Assembly: GCF_963676815.1 (NCBI RefSeq)
Contig: NZ_OY781365.1
Span: 4,498,501-4,562,500 of the forward strand
DNA from: an uncultured Draconibacterium sp.
GTDB taxonomy: Bacteria; Bacteroidota; Bacteroidia; Bacteroidales; Prolixibacteraceae
Reading direction: 5' to 3'
Length of the DNA: 64,000 nt
A program made the translations under genes and the position numbers. Below, piece by piece: positions 8,987 through 17,570 of this stretch (position 1 is its first letter; each line of letters begins with the position of its first letter). The notes below the pieces were generated by a model. That model did no database searches. It was not told the origin of the DNA and saw only the letters and a list, made by a program, of their open reading frames with translations.

Positions 8987-10711
8987 TTACTTTTTAATGA
9001 TTTTAAAGGTCTGTTGTTCGACCCTGTTCGATAAAGTTACAAAGTATATGCCAGAAGAAAGTTCATTCACTGAAATCTTATTGATGCCGAGTGAGAGTTG
9101 CGATTGTTTTACTTGGTGCCCGTTGATATTTAAAATTTGAAGTTGTTGAAAATCATCAGTGTTGTTAACAAAAAGATTGGTTTTTGCAGGATTTGGAAAA
9201 ACACAACTTTTAACATTTTCTGATAGTTCGACAGAAGTTGGAAATTCAAGTTCAACCGATTCCAGCGTAAGAAATTCAATTGAAATATCGGGTGTTGCGG
9301 TTCCCAAATCAAAAACAATGCGGGCATTATTGTCGGTGGTTGTCATATCGAAAACATATGAATAAACCTTAAAAGTATCAGTAAGACTAATGTTGTTGTA
9401 GCCACTGTATGAACTCCAGGGCGAAACATTCATGCCAACATAGGATGACGCATTTCTGTTCGCACTTGATTTAGCCTTAAAAGTGAGTCGGTATTTTTTT
9501 CCGGCTTCCAAAGCCACGTTGTTTTTTACCAGTTGAATGTGCCAACCCTCAGAACTTGCCGTGGTAATATTTACGTCAAGATTTCCGGCGTTTTGAGTCA
9601 TTGTTGCCGCTACTCCGTTATTTGCCGCCAAATTCCAGTCACCAATTGTTTGATCGAATTGTGAAGAGTAAACAGCAGTGCCAGCATAACGGGCTGGTTC
9701 GGGCATTTCATTGTGCAGCAGTGCATCAATCAGCCGATCGTTATAACTGCCATCCGAGGGATTGTAAATACCGAAACCTGCACTGAATTCCCAGTAGGCC
9801 CAGCTCCATCCCTGCGACTCGATGTATCGGGCAAGGTAAGTTGTCCAACGCTCCCGCGAGTCCATATCAGCCTTGCTGTACGAACCAAATTCACCAATAT
9901 GAACCGGAATATTTTCTTCCTGCTCCAGCGCCTTTAATGGCGCAAACTCATCTTGTACGATCTGGCGTTCTGTTTCAGTATCAGTCCATTCAGTACCCAG
10001 CCAGGCGTTTGAGCCTTCACTCCATTCAGCTCCCTGGTGCGTAAACGAAAACGGATTGTAATAGTGAACCGTAACAATAATGTTTTCATCGTCGGGTAAT
10101 TCCAGTTTCGATAAACCGCCCAAACCTCCATATTCTGCAGTGCCAACCAGCACAACTCTGTTTGGATTATCTTCCCTGATTGTTGAAAGTGCCTCGGCAA
10201 AAAAAGTATTCCATTTTGTGGCATCCAGGTTGCCATGCGGTTCATTCAGAATTTCGAACAATAATTGATCGGGATAGTCTGCAAAAAACTCCGATATCTG
10301 TTTCCACTGTTTCAGGAATCGTTCTTTTTGTCCATCCGGATCTTCATAAAGTGCCTCGTGATGGTGCATATTAATAATGGCATACAAACCATTATGCAAA
10401 GTGGAGTCAACCACTTGTTTTATTCGGTTCAGAAACACTGTATTGACGGTGTAGGGATCAGTTGCCGAGCTTCTTTCTTCCGGTTCCCATCGAATAGGAA
10501 TGCGAACATGATTAAAACCAAGATTGGCGATAATTTGCGGATATTGCGGTTTCCATGGATTTCCCCAGTCAGTTTCAGATGGGGCTTCGAACATATTCCC
10601 GAAGTTAATTCCACGGCTCAGCTTTTCGTTTATTTCAAAAGCTTTTTCGCGGTTTTGTGCTAATGTTAGCAGATTTGATAACAGAAAAAGTACAGAGAAT
10701 AGGGTTTTCAT
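8987..10711 (-). CDS. Secreted GH5-family endoglycanase with CBM and type IX sorting domain
   Basis: This extracellular beta-glycanase is 574 residues. It has a signal peptide (1-19), a GH5 barrel (about 25-335), a beta-sandwich carbohydrate-binding module of CBM4/9 type (about 342-490) and a type A Por-secretion C-terminal domain (about 497-574, with FPNPAKTNLFV and ending in FKIIKK). The acid/base is E157 in LFEILNEPHG and the nucleophile is E274 in HIGEFGS. The substrate strip RIPIRW and HYYNPF are typical of cellulase or mannanase-like GH5. The exact substrate (glucan, xyloglucan or mannan) cannot be set from sequence. It is the only T9SS cargo in the window. It is followed directly by the SIMPL gene. 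Confidence 0.9.
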   Translation of the reverse strand: MKTLFSVLFLLSNLLTLAQNREKAFEINEKLSRGINFGNMFEAPSETDWGNPWKPQYPQIIANLGFNHVRIPIRWEPEERSSATDPYTVNTVFLNRIKQVVDSTLHNGLYAIINMHHHEALYEDPDGQKERFLKQWKQISEFFADYPDQLLFEILNEPHGNLDATKWNTFFAEALSTIREDNPNRVVLVGTAEYGGLGGLSKLELPDDENIIVTVHYYNPFSFTHQGAEWSEGSNAWLGTEWTDTETERQIVQDEFAPLKALEQEENIPVHIGEFGSYSKADMDSRERWTTYLARYIESQGWSWAYWEFSAGFGIYNPSDGSYNDRLIDALLHNEMPEPARYAGTAVYSSQFDQTIGDWNLAANNGVAATMTQNAGNLDVNITTASSEGWHIQLVKNNVALEAGKKYRLTFKAKSSANRNASSYVGMNVSPWSSYSGYNNISLTDTFKVYSYVFDMTTTDNNARIVFDLGTATPDISIEFLTLESVELEFPTSVELSENVKSCVFPNPAKTNLFVNNTDDFQQLQILNINGHQVKQSQLSLGINKISVNELSSGIYFVTLSNRVEQQTFKIIKK

Positions 10712-10888
10712 TTAATTGTTTGTTTTATTGGTTTGTTAATTAGATAATGCTTATTGTTTGTTGTACAATAATACATTATTTTTTCTGATCACTAAATTAA
10801 ATGCTGTTTAATTTGATTTATCTTTCTGGTATGTTTTAGGTTATTAAAATTACACTATTTTCAACATTCCATTCTTTAAATTAAATGT

Positions 10889-11338
10889 ATGAAACGGACT
10901 TTTGTATTTAGCCTTTTGATTTTGTTGTTTGTGCTACCTGGCCTTGCACAGGAAAAACTTACAAATAGTGAAAAGGAACATATTCTTTCATTGCTAGATA
11001 AACAGGCAGAAGCATGGAATGAAGGCAACCTCGAAAAGTTTATGGAAACCTACTGGAAATCGGATAAGCTTGTTTTTATGGGCTCGCGCGGACCAACATA
11101 TGGCTGGCAGCCAACATTAGACAGCTACAAAAAAGGTTACCCGGACAAAACGGCAATGGGACACCTTGAATTCAAAATTCTCGACCTGAATAAAATTGAT
11201 ACAAAAACGGTTTTTCTAATCGGGCGTTTCGAGCTGACCCGCGAAATTGGTGATTTGGCAGGGCATTTTACACTTATCATTCAAAAGATCGATGGGGATT
11301 GGGTGATCATCAGCGATCATTCGAGCGGAGAGAGTTGA
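10889..11338 (+). CDS. Secreted NTF2-like (DUF4440/SnoaL-type) protein
   Basis: This is a 149-residue protein with a signal peptide ending at LPGLAQ. The mature part is a single cone-shaped NTF2-like fold: helix LLDKQAEAWNEGNLEKFMET, then a YWKSDKLVFMGS strand, and a closing strand FTLIIQKIDGDWVIISDHSS. The family includes enzymes and small-ligand binders; no catalytic residues can be assigned. It is divergent from the GH5 gene across a 177-base gap and 107 bases before the DPP-IV-like peptidase gene. The function is unknown. Confidence 0.75.
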   Translation: MKRTFVFSLLILLFVLPGLAQEKLTNSEKEHILSLLDKQAEAWNEGNLEKFMETYWKSDKLVFMGSRGPTYGWQPTLDSYKKGYPDKTAMGHLEFKILDLNKIDTKTVFLIGRFELTREIGDLAGHFTLIIQKIDGDWVIISDHSSGES

Positions 11339-11445
11339 AAGCAATACCATTCATATGAGTTGTAAAAAGCAAATCCCTGTATTTTCTCATGGCAGGTTAA
11401 GCAGAACTTTTGCTATTTTCGGACTTCAAATTTAAAATCAAAAAA

Positions 11446-13569
11446 ATGCGTCGAATTATATTTATTCTATTTCTTTTTGTTCAAGCTTTTGCTTTTGCCC
11501 AAACCAAACAAATGAGTCTGGAAGATGCCGTCTACGGGCGATACACTTATTTGTATCCCGAATCGATGTCGGGTTTGCAATGGATGGATGATGAACATTT
11601 TTCTTTTATTGAAGATCAATCAATCATTTCTGAATCGGCAAAAACAGGTGAAAAAAATACGGTTGTGTCGCTCGACGAGTTAAACGAAATTACCCGTGCA
11701 AGCTTAAAAAGAATTCCATCATACCGCTGGATTAGCGAAGCGGATCTTCTGATTTCGGGAGCTAAAAAATATTGGTTGGTTGATATTGATCAAAAGGCAG
11801 TAAAACTACAGATTGAACTACCTGAAAAAGCAGAGAATGCGAATTTTTCAGAGGATGGACAATTTGTGGCTTTCACACAGGGAGATGATTTATATATAGC
11901 GCTAGCTGACGGAAAAACAAAACAAATTACCAGCGATGGCGGAAACGGAATTGTAAACGGACAAACCGTTCACCGAAACGAGTTTGGAATATCCGGTGGT
12001 ATTTATAATTCACCTAAAGGAAACTTTGTGGCTTTCTACCGCAAAGATGAAAGTATGGTGAAAGATTATCCGCTGGTAGATTTTATGGCCCGCGAAGCTG
12101 AATACAAGCCGGTAAAATACCCGATGGCAGGAATGGAGAGTCACCATGTAACTTTAGGCGTTTACAATATTGAAAGTGGAAAAACAACTTTCCTGAAAAC
12201 CGGTGAGCCGCGAGATCATTTTCTGACAAATGTGGCCTGGTCACCAGACGAAAAATACATTTATATGGCGGAGTTAAACCGCGAACAAAACCACATGCAG
12301 CTGAATTGTTACGATGTTACAACGGGAGAAAAAGTGAAAACACTTTTTGAAGAATCGGCCGATACGTATGTGGAGCCGCTTTATGCCATTCAATTTTCGA
12401 AAGTAAATCCGAACGAATTTTATTACCTCAGCCGCCAGGATGGATGGTTTCATGTGTACAAATACAACACCGATGGCGAGCTGGTTCAGCAGATTACAAA
12501 GGGAGAGTGGGAAGTAACCAAAATGTTAGGTTTCGATGCCAAAGAAAAGACCTTATTTATTGAAGCTACCATTGATGACCTGCTGCAAAATAACATCTAT
12601 AAAGTAGATGTGAAGTCAGGTAAAACAGAACGGCTGTCAAAAGAAACAGGTATTCATGGAGGAACTTTAAGCCCTGAGGCTACTTATATACTGGATCGTT
12701 GGTCAGCCAATGAATTACCCGGGAAAATTGATCTCGTATCATCAAATGGAAAAGTCAATCGTACTATTTTTGAGTCGGAAGATCCGCTTGCAGATTACCA
12801 ACTGGGCGAAAACAAACTGGTAACCTTAAAAACCAAAGACGGGAAATATGATTTGCACGGACGATTGATTTTGCCAAATGATTTTGATCCGGCTAAAAAA
12901 TATCCGGTTGTTGTATACGTTTACGGAGGGCCACATTCGCAATTGGTAACCAAAGGCTGGCACAACCAGGCACGTTGGTGGCAATATTATATGGCATCGC
13001 AAGGCTACATTGCTTTTACGCTCGATAACCGCGGTACACTAAATCGTGGTCGTGCTTTTGAAACTGCTATTCACCGAAATTTGGGCGTGCTTGAAACTGA
13101 AGACCAGATGCAGGGAATTGAATACCTGCTTTCATTGCCTTATGTTGATGCCGATAGGATTGGCGTTCACGGATGGAGCTACGGGGGCTTTATGACTTTG
13201 AATTTAAAGCTGAAACATCCTGAGATTTTTAAAGTGGCAGTTGCCGGTGGTCCGGTGGTTGATTGGAGTATGTACGAAATTATGTATGGAGAGCGCTACA
13301 TGGATATGCCGCAGGAAAATCCGGAAGGTTACAAAAAATCAGACATGACCAATTACGTGGAGAACCTGGATGGGAAACTGATGCTGATCCACGGCGTGCA
13401 AGACGAAACCGTTGTGATGCAGCACAGTATGAAATTTCTGCGCGAATGTGTAAAACAGAACAAGCAGGTAGACTTTTTTGCTTACCCGATTCATCCGCAT
13501 AACGTGCGCGGGAAAGATCGTGTACACCTGATGGATAAGGTAAGTCAGTATTTCTTTGAGAACCTCTAG
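11446..13569 (+). CDS. S9B prolyl (dipeptidyl/tripeptidyl) peptidase, DPP-IV type
   Basis: This exported serine peptidase cleaves short N-terminal peptides after proline or alanine. From the ATG at 11446 it has 707 residues: a signal peptide ending at AFAFAQ, an eight-bladed DPPIV_N propeller (about 60-430), and an alpha/beta-hydrolase domain (about 480-707). The triad is complete: S578 in GWSYGG, D653 in VQDET and H685 in HPHN. The frame extends upstream to a TTG at 11410, but that would bury the signal peptide, so the ATG is preferred. Relatives in Bacteroidota act in the periplasm in peptide scavenging. It probably stands alone; a 7-bp hairpin overlaps the stop codon but lacks a T run. Confidence 0.93.
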   Translation: MRRIIFILFLFVQAFAFAQTKQMSLEDAVYGRYTYLYPESMSGLQWMDDEHFSFIEDQSIISESAKTGEKNTVVSLDELNEITRASLKRIPSYRWISEADLLISGAKKYWLVDIDQKAVKLQIELPEKAENANFSEDGQFVAFTQGDDLYIALADGKTKQITSDGGNGIVNGQTVHRNEFGISGGIYNSPKGNFVAFYRKDESMVKDYPLVDFMAREAEYKPVKYPMAGMESHHVTLGVYNIESGKTTFLKTGEPRDHFLTNVAWSPDEKYIYMAELNREQNHMQLNCYDVTTGEKVKTLFEESADTYVEPLYAIQFSKVNPNEFYYLSRQDGWFHVYKYNTDGELVQQITKGEWEVTKMLGFDAKEKTLFIEATIDDLLQNNIYKVDVKSGKTERLSKETGIHGGTLSPEATYILDRWSANELPGKIDLVSSNGKVNRTIFESEDPLADYQLGENKLVTLKTKDGKYDLHGRLILPNDFDPAKKYPVVVYVYGGPHSQLVTKGWHNQARWWQYYMASQGYIAFTLDNRGTLNRGRAFETAIHRNLGVLETEDQMQGIEYLLSLPYVDADRIGVHGWSYGGFMTLNLKLKHPEIFKVAVAGGPVVDWSMYEIMYGERYMDMPQENPEGYKKSDMTNYVENLDGKLMLIHGVQDETVVMQHSMKFLRECVKQNKQVDFFAYPIHPHNVRGKDRVHLMDKVSQYFFENL

Positions 13570-13662
13570 TTTGTTTCGAGGTTCATCTATTTCTTAATAT
13601 TAAAATTTACGACTAATTGTGTCAGTAATTCGAAAAATTGAACAACCTGACGCAAAAAGCAA

Positions 13663-13670
13663 TAACTTTG
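13663..13670 (+). promoter_or_regulatory. Bacteroidota -7 promoter element for the XRE-cupin operon
   Basis: TAACTTTG lies 44 bases before the XRE-cupin ATG, with ATTG about 22 bases upstream as a possible -33 box. Confidence 0.5.
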
Positions 13671-13714
13671 TCACCAACTAAACGAAAGAAACTAACCAAT
13701 AAAAACTAAACATT

Positions 13715-14269
13715 ATGAACGGACAAATTAAAGAGATAGCCATGAGGCTACGAGGTTTACGCGATATGCTCAATATTTCTGTTGACGAAATAGCAACTTG
13801 CTGCAGAGTGTCCGCCGGGGAATACGAGGGATTTGAAAGCGGGAAAAATGATATTCCTATTGGTGTTCTCGAAAATATATCAAAGAAATATGGTATTAGT
13901 TTGACTGCGTTGCTTTTTGGCGAAGAGCCTCATATGAAATCATTTTATCTTACCCGGGCGGGCGAAGGAACAGCGATGGAACGTACCCGGGCGTATAAAT
14001 ACCAGGCACTGGCATCGGGGTTTACAGGACGGAAAGCTGATCCGTTTATTGTAACCATTGAACCGGATGCTGACGAAAAACCAATTCATCTGAATAGTCA
14101 CAACGGACAGGAAATGAACTATGTTTTGGAAGGCAAAATGCTGCTAAGTGTCGGAGGACACGAATTAACACTGAACCAGGGAGACAGCCTTTATTTTGAT
14201 GCAACACTTCCGCACGGAATGAAAGCATTGGAGGGAAAAAGAGTAAAATTTCTGGCCGTAATTCTATAA
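13715..14269 (+). CDS. XRE-family regulator with C-terminal cupin
   Basis: This 184-residue cytoplasmic regulator has an XRE helix-turn-helix (about residues 8-65, with VDEIATCCRVSAGEYEGFE as the helix pair). A cupin_2 barrel follows (about 108-184) with HLNSHNGQEMNYVLEGKM and the second motif GDSLYFDATLPHGMKAL. The cupin probably senses a small carboxylate or acyl compound. It ends 17 bases before an acyl-CoA synthetase gene on the same strand. That XRE-cupin plus AMP-ligase pairing suggests local control of acid activation. The pairing is clear, the ligand is not. Confidence 0.85.
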   Translation: MNGQIKEIAMRLRGLRDMLNISVDEIATCCRVSAGEYEGFESGKNDIPIGVLENISKKYGISLTALLFGEEPHMKSFYLTRAGEGTAMERTRAYKYQALASGFTGRKADPFIVTIEPDADEKPIHLNSHNGQEMNYVLEGKMLLSVGGHELTLNQGDSLYFDATLPHGMKALEGKRVKFLAVIL

Positions 14270-14286
14270 TAAAAACTTGATGCTAC

Positions 14287-15948
14287 ATGATTGAAAAATA
14301 CTTAAAACAAACTGCTTTTACCGATTTTGAGGATTTTAAAGCCAATTACGAGTTAATTATTCCGGAGGATTTCAACTTTGCCTACGACGTGGTTGACGGC
14401 TGGGCCGAGAAAGAACCCAACAAACGAGCATTGCTCTGGACTAACGACAAAGGCGAAAGTCGCACATACACTTTTGGCGAATTAAAAGAAATTACCGACC
14501 GCACTGCCGGTTATTTTTCGTCACTGGGAATTGGAAAAGGCGATATGGTAATGGCCGTTTTGAAACGCCGTGCCGAGTTTTGGTTTACCATTATTGCGCT
14601 GCATAAAATCGGTGCCGTTATTATTCCTGCCACGCACTTACTTACAAAAAAGGATATTGTTTACCGTAACAATGCTGCCACAATAAAAGCCATTATTTGC
14701 GATGGTGACGAACTGATTACTACTCACGTAAACGATGCTTTGCCCGAGTCGCCATCTATTGAAAAAGTGGTGTCGATCGGACCTGTTATTCCTGAAGGAT
14801 GGGAAGATTTTCATAAAGGAATTGAAAATGCTGAGCCATTTCAACGTCCTGCGGAGCCAACAAAAAATGACGATCCGATCATTGTAAGTTTTACCTCGGG
14901 AACTACCGGCGATCCGAAAATGGTGGTGCTCGACAGTGCTTATCCGCTGGCGCACATTGTTACTGCTAAATACTGGCAGAATCTTCACCACGGGAGTTTG
15001 CACTTAACAATTGCCGACACCGGCTGGCTGAAAGCCGTTTGGGGAAAACTTTACGGACAGTGGCTTGTTGGCGCTTCTGTTTTTGTTTATGATCATGAGA
15101 AATTTACGCCTTCCGATATTTTGGAAGTGCTTTCAAAATACCAGGTAACCTCGCTTTGTGCACCGCCAACTATTTTCCGCTTTCTGATCAGGGAGGATAT
15201 GAGCAAATACGATTTGTCGGCGTTGGAATGGTGTACCATTGCCGGAGAAGCTTTAAATCCGGAGGTTTATAACCGCTTTTACGACTTAACAGGCATTAAA
15301 TTACGTGAAGGTTACGGACAAAGCGAAACAACTTTATCGGTGTTTACTTCGCCATGGGTAGAACCTAAACCGGGCTCAATGGGACTTCCAAGTCCGCACT
15401 ACGATATCGATTTGCTGACACCGGAAGGACGATCAGCCGAAGCCGGTGAACAAGGACAAATTGTAATTCGTATCGATAAAAATTATCCTGCCGGATTGTT
15501 TGATGGATATTACCGCAATCAACGCTTGACCGATGAAGCCATGTCGGATGGGATTTATTACACCGGAGATTTGGCATGGAAAGATGAGGATGGTTATTTA
15601 TGGTTTGTTGGCCGTGCCGATGATGTGATAAAAAGTTCGGGTTACCGTATCGGGCCTTTCGAAGTAGAAAGTGCATTGATGACACACCCCGCTGTGGTTG
15701 AATGTGCCATTACCGGTGTTCCTGACGAAATACGTGGCCAGATTGTGAAAGCTACCGTTGTTTTGGCGCCAGACTATAAACAGCGTGCCGGCGACGACCT
15801 GGTAAAAGAGTTGCAAAATCACGTAAAAGAGGTGACTGCTCCCTATAAATATCCACGGCAAATTGAGTTCGTTGATGAGTTGCCAAAAACCATCAGCGGT
15901 AAAATTCGCCGGGTAGAGATTCGTGAGCGCGATCATGTGGTGGAGTAA
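14287..15948 (+). CDS. Acyl-CoA synthetase (AMP-forming), ACSM/acetate-type
   Basis: It activates a carboxylic acid to the acyl-adenylate and then to acyl-CoA. The 553-residue protein has an N-terminal ANL domain (about 1-430) and a C-terminal swivelling domain (about 440-553). The P-loop SFTSGTTGDPKMV, the adenine motif GYGQSETT, the hinge region YTGDLAWKDEDGYLWFVGR and the catalytic lysine K539 in PKTISGKIRR are all intact. The sequence is nearest to medium-chain acyl-CoA synthetases rather than classical Acs; the chain length is not certain. The upstream XRE-cupin gene is probably co-transcribed and may regulate it. Confidence 0.9.
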   Translation: MIEKYLKQTAFTDFEDFKANYELIIPEDFNFAYDVVDGWAEKEPNKRALLWTNDKGESRTYTFGELKEITDRTAGYFSSLGIGKGDMVMAVLKRRAEFWFTIIALHKIGAVIIPATHLLTKKDIVYRNNAATIKAIICDGDELITTHVNDALPESPSIEKVVSIGPVIPEGWEDFHKGIENAEPFQRPAEPTKNDDPIIVSFTSGTTGDPKMVVLDSAYPLAHIVTAKYWQNLHHGSLHLTIADTGWLKAVWGKLYGQWLVGASVFVYDHEKFTPSDILEVLSKYQVTSLCAPPTIFRFLIREDMSKYDLSALEWCTIAGEALNPEVYNRFYDLTGIKLREGYGQSETTLSVFTSPWVEPKPGSMGLPSPHYDIDLLTPEGRSAEAGEQGQIVIRIDKNYPAGLFDGYYRNQRLTDEAMSDGIYYTGDLAWKDEDGYLWFVGRADDVIKSSGYRIGPFEVESALMTHPAVVECAITGVPDEIRGQIVKATVVLAPDYKQRAGDDLVKELQNHVKEVTAPYKYPRQIEFVDELPKTISGKIRRVEIRERDHVVE

Positions 15949-16007
15949 TTTAACATTTTCGCATCGAAATCATTTGTAATAATTGTGGGCTGTTTAATCG
16001 GAAATCA

Positions 16008-16015
16008 TATTTTTG
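16008..16015 (+). promoter_or_regulatory. Bacteroidota -7 promoter element for the SGNH/MBOAT operon
   Basis: TATTTTTG fits TAnnTTTG, with a TTG about 22 bases upstream. It lies so close to the first gene that transcription would start within a few bases of the TTG at 16026. That argues for a very short leader or for the later in-frame TTG at 16038. Confidence 0.45.
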
Positions 16016-16025
16016 CGTAACATTT

Positions 16026-17570
16026 TTGCAAGAATTGTATTTGAAACGATTAGTACAAAATAAGCCGGGTTCTTTAATTGGAATTTTTGTGGTTTTGCTG
16101 TTGTTTGTTCCCCTGCTAAATTGGGGGCAAGACAGTATAAACGGCGAAGATTTCGAGCATCGGTTGCTGCAAAATATTCATCAGCAGGTTTTTGAATATC
16201 CTTGGAACGATGCTGCTTTTTCCCCGGGGAAACTGGAGTTGGCTAACCGTCAGAAGATGAAACGGGAACTAAAAAGCGCGAAAGAATATGCATATAATCC
16301 GGATGCGTTTGAGGCTTACTTTTCTATTTTGGATAATTTACCTGCACCCGATAAGGCAATTTTTATTAAAAGTTTCTATTTCTATCAGCCTGAAATAAAA
16401 GATGAGTTAGACAAAGCAGGTCTTGGTGAAGATTTACAGTATTTGCCGGCTACACTTTCTGCTTTTAATTATGAAGCAAAAAGTTCCTTCAAACGTGCAG
16501 GAGCATGGCAACTGACGCATTTTCAGGGTGTGCTGAATGGTTTACAAATCAACAAATTGGTGGATGAACGTTTTAATGTTTCAAAAGCTACTCATGCCGC
16601 TGTTCAGGAACTGAAAAAGAATGAAGTTTTATTTGATCACGCGAAAAAAGCCATGCTGGCATTTGTTTTCGGAAAGACCGAGATTAAAAATCTTTGTCGG
16701 CGCGCAGGAGGTGATGATTGTTCCGTAAACGAATTGCTGAAAGTTGCACCGAAAGAAATGACTGATTTTATGGCGGCTTATCAGGCAACAGTGGCTTTTT
16801 TGAGTCAGAATAAATTTATCCCGGAACAGGAACCACAAAAAACGGCGGCAGCAAAAGTACGTTTGCAAACCCATTTCGATCAGATAAGTACCGTGTTACC
16901 GATTTCTACCGAAGAACTGCGCTTTTTGAATCCACAATTTACATATTCTATAATTCCGGAACAGGCATCGCTTACTTTACCAGAGAAATTGAAGCAAGAC
17001 TTTTTGTTTTTGCAGGACTCCATTTATAATGGTGTTGATTCAACGCTTTTTGAAGTAGTGGCGCAAAAGATTGAATATCCGCCGGCACCCAATCGCCAGT
17101 ATGTGGGCGAGAAGGTAAAAGATCTGGAAATTGAAGGAAAGACGAAAATCAAATACACCATTAAATCGGGAGATGTGCTCGGATTTATTGCCGAAGATTA
17201 CGATGTGCGTGTTGCCGATTTGAAATACTGGAACAACATTTACGACGAGCGCAAAATTCAGGCTGGTAAAACGCTTGATATTTTTGTCGACGATGAAAAT
17301 GCAGAATATTATCGTGGTCTTCAGCAGGAAACAGCTAAAAAAGAAGAGCCCAAAACGGTAGTGCCGAATTTTGCATCGGCAACTTTGCCGGGGATTGTTA
17401 TTCCTGAGTCGTCGAGAAAAGTAGAGCACATTGTAAAAAGCGGCGAGTCGCCGTATGTAATTGCACAAAAATATGATGGTGTAACGCCCGAGAAAATACT
17501 GGAATGGAACAGCATCAGCGATGCACGTAAAATTCAAATTGGTCAAAAATTAATCATCTATCTTCAATGA
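16026..17570 (+). CDS. LysM protein with inactive MltD-like transglycosylase domain
   Basis: This 514-residue envelope protein has a hydrophobic export signal (residues 17-34), a domain like MltD lytic transglycosylase (about 100-260) and two C-terminal LysM modules (about 375-425 and 465-514). The fold markers of MltD are readable: YLPATLSAFN, RAGAWQLTHFQG and VDERFNVSKATHAAVQEL. Where MltD reads VESAF, this reads TLSAF, so L144 stands at the catalytic glutamate position. It should bind peptidoglycan without cutting it. The start is a TTG, either 16026 or 16038. Its stop overlaps the next ATG (ATGA), so it heads an operon with two SGNH hydrolases and an MBOAT acyltransferase. It may anchor that machine to the wall. 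Confidence 0.85.
   Translation: MQELYLKRLVQNKPGSLIGIFVVLLLFVPLLNWGQDSINGEDFEHRLLQNIHQQVFEYPWNDAAFSPGKLELANRQKMKRELKSAKEYAYNPDAFEAYFSILDNLPAPDKAIFIKSFYFYQPEIKDELDKAGLGEDLQYLPATLSAFNYEAKSSFKRAGAWQLTHFQGVLNGLQINKLVDERFNVSKATHAAVQELKKNEVLFDHAKKAMLAFVFGKTEIKNLCRRAGGDDCSVNELLKVAPKEMTDFMAAYQATVAFLSQNKFIPEQEPQKTAAAKVRLQTHFDQISTVLPISTEELRFLNPQFTYSIIPEQASLTLPEKLKQDFLFLQDSIYNGVDSTLFEVVAQKIEYPPAPNRQYVGEKVKDLEIEGKTKIKYTIKSGDVLGFIAEDYDVRVADLKYWNNIYDERKIQAGKTLDIFVDDENAEYYRGLQQETAKKEEPKTVVPNFASATLPGIVIPESSRKVEHIVKSGESPYVIAQKYDGVTPEKILEWNSISDARKIQIGQKLIIYLQ

Noticed and set aside
13560..13584. Terminator after the DPP-IV-type peptidase gene
   Set aside because: GAACCTC/GAGGTTC makes a 7-bp hairpin overlapping the stop codon but is not followed by a T run.
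16100..16800. Active lytic transglycosylase
   Set aside because: The catalytic glutamate position holds leucine (TLSAF instead of VESAF), so the domain was called inactive.
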